In this document: positions 61,015 to 64,000 of the stretch, one piece after another
Layout: each line of letters starts with the position of its first letter
Position numbering within the stretch: the stretch's first letter is position 1
From: Elioraea tepidiphila DSM 17972
GTDB taxonomy: Bacteria > Pseudomonadota > Alphaproteobacteria > Acetobacterales > Acetobacteraceae
Length of the DNA: 64,000 nucleotides
Assembly (NCBI RefSeq): GCF_000378465.1
Contig: NZ_KB899931.1
Location: 23,655-87,654, forward strand
Direction: 5' to 3'
Notes under the pieces: model-generated
Seen by the model: the letters and a program-made list of their open reading frames with translations, nothing else
Database searches by the model: none
What the model was told of the DNA's origin: nothing
Position numbers and translations under genes: made by a program

Positions 61015-61977
61015 ATGGTCTGTCCGCTTCTTTGTCATCGGGGTGTCATCGACTGTGGATATCTTGTGCGTTTGTGGCGCCCGTCGCGGCGCCTGCGGTC
61101 GCGCGTGCTGGTGATCTTCAACCCCGCTGCCGGGGCGCGGCGGCGCCGCCGCTTCGAGCGGGTCGCGGGCGCGCTCGCCGAGGCGGGGATCCGCTTCACG
61201 GTCGCCGATACCGCGGCGCCCGGCCATGCCGAGGCGCTCGCGCGCGAGGCCGTGGCGAGTGGCGAACGGGTGGTGGTTGCCGCGGGCGGGGACGGCACCA
61301 TCGCCGAGGTGGTGAACGGCATCGCCGGCAGCGATGCGCGGCTCGGCGTGATCCCGATCGGCACGGCGAACGTGTTCGCACACGAGCTCGGCCTGCCGTT
61401 CGGCGCGGCGGCCATCGCGGCGGCGCTGAAGCGCGGCGGCGCGCGTTTGGTCATTCCGGGTTCCGCCCGCTTCGCCGATGGCCGCGCCCGGCTGTTCGTG
61501 CAGATGCTCGGCGTCGGACTGGATGCGGCGGTGGTCGCGTCGCTCAACGGCGCGCTGAAGCGGCGCATCGGCAAGGGCGCCTATGTCGTCGAGACGCTGC
61601 GCCAGATCGCCGCCTGGCCGTTCCCCCGCCTTCGCCTGATGCTCGAGGACAGGGCGGTGGAGGGCGCGCAGGTCATTGCCACCAAGGGTCGTTTCTACGG
61701 CGGCCGCTTCGTGCTTGCCCCCGAGGCGACGCCTGACGCGGTCGGCCTCTCGGCCTGCGTGTTCGGGCGTGGCGGCTGGGGGTCGGCGCTGCGCGCAGGG
61801 ATCGCGCTGCCGCTCGGATTGCTGCCCGGACTGCCGGGGCTCATCCGCCAGCGTGTCGCGGCGCTGGAGATCGCCGCGCCCGAAGGGCTGCCGGTGCAGG
61901 CGGATGGCGATCTGATCGGCACCACGCCGGTGGTCGTCACGGATGCGGCGACGCGGATCGCGGTCGTGGCCGCCTGA
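61015..61977 (+). CDS. Diacylglycerol-kinase-family lipid kinase
   Basis: A 320-residue DAGK/YegS-type kinase: VLVIFNPAAGARRRRRFE, the nucleotide site AAGGDGTIAEVVNGIAG, IPIGTANVFAHEL, and the C-terminal beta domain. ATG 61015 gives a ~25-residue N-terminal extension; a TTG further in (61066) is an alternative. Divergent from the PlcP-like gene, it could turn the diacylglycerol released by PlcP back into phosphatidic acid or phosphorylate another lipid; that link is inference. Confidence 0.88.
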   Translation: MVCPLLCHRGVIDCGYLVRLWRPSRRLRSRVLVIFNPAAGARRRRRFERVAGALAEAGIRFTVADTAAPGHAEALAREAVASGERVVVAAGGDGTIAEVVNGIAGSDARLGVIPIGTANVFAHELGLPFGAAAIAAALKRGGARLVIPGSARFADGRARLFVQMLGVGLDAAVVASLNGALKRRIGKGAYVVETLRQIAAWPFPRLRLMLEDRAVEGAQVIATKGRFYGGRFVLAPEATPDAVGLSACVFGRGGWGSALRAGIALPLGLLPGLPGLIRQRVAALEIAAPEGLPVQADGDLIGTTPVVVTDAATRIAVVAA

Positions 61978-62036
61978 TCCCATTGCACCGCCGCGCCGCG
62001 GCACCTAGGCTTCACCCGCTCACGCAACGGAGACCG

Positions 62037-63611
62037 ATGATGCGCATACCCTCCTTCGCGCTCGCGGCGACGCTGGCCTTCACGGCTGTCGCGGCCGATG
62101 CCGACGCCAAGACCTTCCGCTTCGCCACCACCTCGGACGCGGCGACACTCGATCCGCACGCGAACAACGCCTTCTTCACCTACCTGATCACGGGCCAGAT
62201 CTACGAGCCGCTGATCGATCGCGGCGACGATCTCAAGCTGATCCCCGGCCTCGCGCTGCGCTGGGAGCAGATCGAGCCGACGCGCTGGCGGTTCTGGCTG
62301 CGCGAGGGCGTGCGGTTCCACAACGGCAACGACTTCGATGCGGATGACGTGGTGTTCTCGATCGCGCGTGCGACCTCGCCGACCAGCAACTTCACGATCT
62401 ATGTCGATACCGTCGATCGGGCCGAGAAGGTGTCGTCGCATGTGGTCGACCTGATCACGCGCGTGCCCGACGCGGTGATCCCGGACAAGCTCACCCGCGT
62501 GCTCATGATGGACAAGGAGTGGTCGGAGGCGAACAACGCGAGCCGCCCGCAGAACCTGCGCGAACGCGAGGAGACCTTCGCCGCGCGCAACGCCAACGGC
62601 ACCGGCCCGTTCGTGTTCCGCTCGCGCGAGCCCGACGTGCGCACCGTGCTCGCGCGCAACCCGGACTGGTGGGGCGGTGCGGCGGGCCCGACCGACGTGA
62701 CCGAGTGGCAGCATGTCGTGATCGCCTCGGATGCGACGCGGATCGCCGCGCTGCTCTCGGGCGAGGTCGATTTCGTGCACACCGTGCCGCACCAGGATGT
62801 CGCGCGGCTGCAGCGCGACCAGCGCCTGAAGGTGCTGGTCGGCCAGGAGAACCGCACGATGTGGCTGGCGATGGACCAGGAGCGCGACGAGCTCGGCTCC
62901 TCCAATATCCGCGGCCGCAATCCTTTCAAGGACGCGCGGGTGCGCGAGGCGGTGGCGATCTCGATCGACATGGAGGCGATCCGCACGCGCGTGCTGCGCG
63001 GCCTCGCCGTGCCGACCGCCAGCATGTGGACTCAGTTCGTCACGGGCTACGATCCGGCTTACGCGACCCGGCCGGCGGTCGATCGCGAGCGCGCCAAACG
63101 CCTGCTCGCCGAGGCGGGCTATCCTGACGGGTTCGAGGTCGCGCTCGACTGCCCGGCCGGCAACTACGACGGCGTGTGCCAGGCGGCGGCGGCGATGCTG
63201 GCGCAGATCGGCATCCGCGTGCGGCTGGAGGTGATGCCGAACAGCGTGTTCATCCAGAAGATCCGCGAGGGACGGTCGAGCTTCTACGGCCTCACCTGGG
63301 GCGTGCCGACCTTCGATGCGCTCTACACGCTGCGCGGCATCATGATGACGCGCGGCCAGGCGGGTGGAGGCTCGTGGAACTGGGGCGGCTACGCGAATCC
63401 GCGCGTCGACGCGCTGATCCGCGAGATCGAGGCGGCGACCGACCCGGAGAAGCGCACCGCGCTGATCCACGAGGCGCAGCGCGTGCACAACGGCGAGTTC
63501 GGCCACATCCCGCTCTATCACCTGATGATCCCGTTCGCGATGAAGGCGAACGTGACGGTGACGCACCGGGCCGACAATCTGGTGTTCGGCCGGTCGGTGA
63601 AGGTGGAGTAG
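62037..63611 (+). CDS. ABC transporter substrate-binding protein, family 5 (peptide/opine type)
   Basis: A 524-residue periplasmic receptor with signal peptide (PSFALAATLAFTAVAADADA). SBP_bac_5 landmarks: TLDPHANNAFFTYLITGQIYEPL, VRFHNGNDFDADDVVFS, NGTGPFVFRSREPD, and DARVREAVAISIDMEAI. It should deliver peptides, opines or similar to a two-permease importer whose other genes would normally follow. Here an IS5-type element lies right after the stop, so the remaining subunits may be beyond it or lost. Confidence 0.92.
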   Translation: MMRIPSFALAATLAFTAVAADADAKTFRFATTSDAATLDPHANNAFFTYLITGQIYEPLIDRGDDLKLIPGLALRWEQIEPTRWRFWLREGVRFHNGNDFDADDVVFSIARATSPTSNFTIYVDTVDRAEKVSSHVVDLITRVPDAVIPDKLTRVLMMDKEWSEANNASRPQNLREREETFAARNANGTGPFVFRSREPDVRTVLARNPDWWGGAAGPTDVTEWQHVVIASDATRIAALLSGEVDFVHTVPHQDVARLQRDQRLKVLVGQENRTMWLAMDQERDELGSSNIRGRNPFKDARVREAVAISIDMEAIRTRVLRGLAVPTASMWTQFVTGYDPAYATRPAVDRERAKRLLAEAGYPDGFEVALDCPAGNYDGVCQAAAAMLAQIGIRVRLEVMPNSVFIQKIREGRSSFYGLTWGVPTFDALYTLRGIMMTRGQAGGGSWNWGGYANPRVDALIREIEAATDPEKRTALIHEAQRVHNGEFGHIPLYHLMIPFAMKANVTVTHRADNLVFGRSVKVE

Positions 63612-64000
63612 CGCTCAGTGACCGTTTGAGAATGGCTTGGCGCGACGCGGCGGGGGATGAATCAAGCTCGGGATGTGGACCCGAGAGACGCGAGGCCGGA
63701 TGGCCGAGCTTGGCCGGAAGGCGAAGCGCTACCCGTCTGACCTGACGGACGAGGAATGGGCGCGGATCGAGCCGTTGCTGCCGAAGCCGTCGCGGCGCGG
63801 TCGGAAGCCGTCAGTCGATCTGCGTGAGGTGCTGAACGCGATCCGCTACATGGCACGAAGCGCGGGTGGCTGGCGGATGCTGCCGGTGCACTTCGGCCCA
63901 TGGCAGACGGTCTACTGGTGGTTCCGCCGCTTCGTCCGGCGGCTGCTGTTCCGCACCATCCACGACGTGGCGCTGATGCTGGATCGCGAGGCGGCTGGCC
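63612..64000 (+). mobile_element. IS5-family insertion sequence, left part
   Basis: The transposase gene and the ~60 bp before it belong to an insertion element whose right end is outside the window. The exact left boundary and terminal repeat cannot be fixed from one end; the tract after the ABC-protein stop at 63611 is the upper limit. Confidence 0.7.
63673..64000 (+). CDS. IS5-family transposase, N-terminal part (runs off the window)
   Basis: From ATG 63673 (an internal ATG at 63700 is also possible) the frame stays open to the window edge, about 109 residues. It reads KAKRYPSDLTDEEWARIEPL, LREVLNAIRYMARSAGGWRM and WQTVYWWFRRFVRRLLFRTI, the N-terminal domain typical of IS5-type (DUF4096) transposases. 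The DDE catalytic residues lie beyond the edge, so completeness is unknown. The frame often continues in two overlapping ORFs in this group. Confidence 0.9.
   Translation, partial: MWTRETRGRMAELGRKAKRYPSDLTDEEWARIEPLLPKPSRRGRKPSVDLREVLNAIRYMARSAGGWRMLPVHFGPWQTVYWWFRRFVRRLLFRTIHDVALMLDREAAG

Overview
This is one 64 kb stretch of a very GC-rich Gram-negative chromosome, most likely an alphaproteobacterium of the Rhodospirillales/Acetobacteraceae type. The basis is gene content, not a database search: a full LPS transport and lipid A/Kdo toolkit, alphaproteobacterial-style RNase E, several orphan Bug/TctC-type periplasmic binding proteins, PQQ-type sugar dehydrogenase plus cytochrome c, and dense operons with 1-4 nt stop/start overlaps. 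Most of the window is housekeeping sequence. There is no rRNA, no CRISPR array and no prophage. One tRNA-Gln is present, and an IS5-type element runs off the right edge.

Layout. 1-3.6 kb: end of a sensor kinase, a sigma-54 response regulator, and a sulfite-oxidase-type molybdoenzyme with its cytochrome c. The gap before the molybdoenzyme carries a sigma-54 promoter and two phased inverted repeats. 3.6-7.4 kb: an aminotransferase, a PEP-CTERM von Willebrand protein with its own sigma-54 promoter, an ArsR-type regulator and a decayed dipeptidase. 7.5-15.9 kb: rne, a divergent cell-wall amidase, PBP1A, and prfB with its programmed frameshift. 15.9-21.9 kb: a secreted nuclease/phosphatase-fold protein, a Tim44-like membrane protein, tRNA-Gln, a diguanylate cyclase, and a PQQ sugar dehydrogenase with a dihaem cytochrome. 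21.8-32.6 kb: a long leftward operon cysQ-tsaC-FAD oxidase-lptF-lptG-lptD-surA-pdxA-rsmA. 32.7-36.1 kb: two tandem leucyl aminopeptidases and holC.

36-42.9 kb: a DUF3891-like gene, a Bug protein, a less GC-rich cassette of unknown membrane/soluble proteins, then a DevBCA-like exporter (fusion protein, ATPase, permease) facing a TetR gene across three near-identical operators. 42.8-45.6 kb: rluB and rsmD followed by two paralogous tail-anchored proteins of unknown family, then tadA. 45.6-50.4 kb: another Bug protein, purD, xseA, an M23 peptidase and a remnant resembling a plasmid/phage ParB-DdrB-type protein. 50.5-56.3 kb: a small membrane protein coupled to a chemotaxis receptor, and a lipid A/Kdo operon (DUF374 acyltransferase, waaA, lpxK, LpxL-like). 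56.4-59.0 kb: a hydrolase/pseudo-cyclase/LuxR fusion with an AhpD-like and an NTF2-like gene downstream. 59-62 kb: a PlcP-like phosphoesterase and Agt-like glycosyltransferase behind a candidate Pho box, divergent from a lipid kinase, which suggests membrane lipid remodelling under phosphate limitation. 62-64 kb: a peptide-type ABC binding protein and the IS5 element.

The best leads are the sigma-54 circuit at 1.67-1.77 kb, the three-operator TetR region at 42.0-42.1 kb, the tandem unknown family at 42.8-43.8 kb, the unknown cassette at 37.9-39.1 kb, and the plcP-agt-kinase locus at 59-62 kb. I did not see a clear new defence or biosynthetic system; the unknown genes are described as such.
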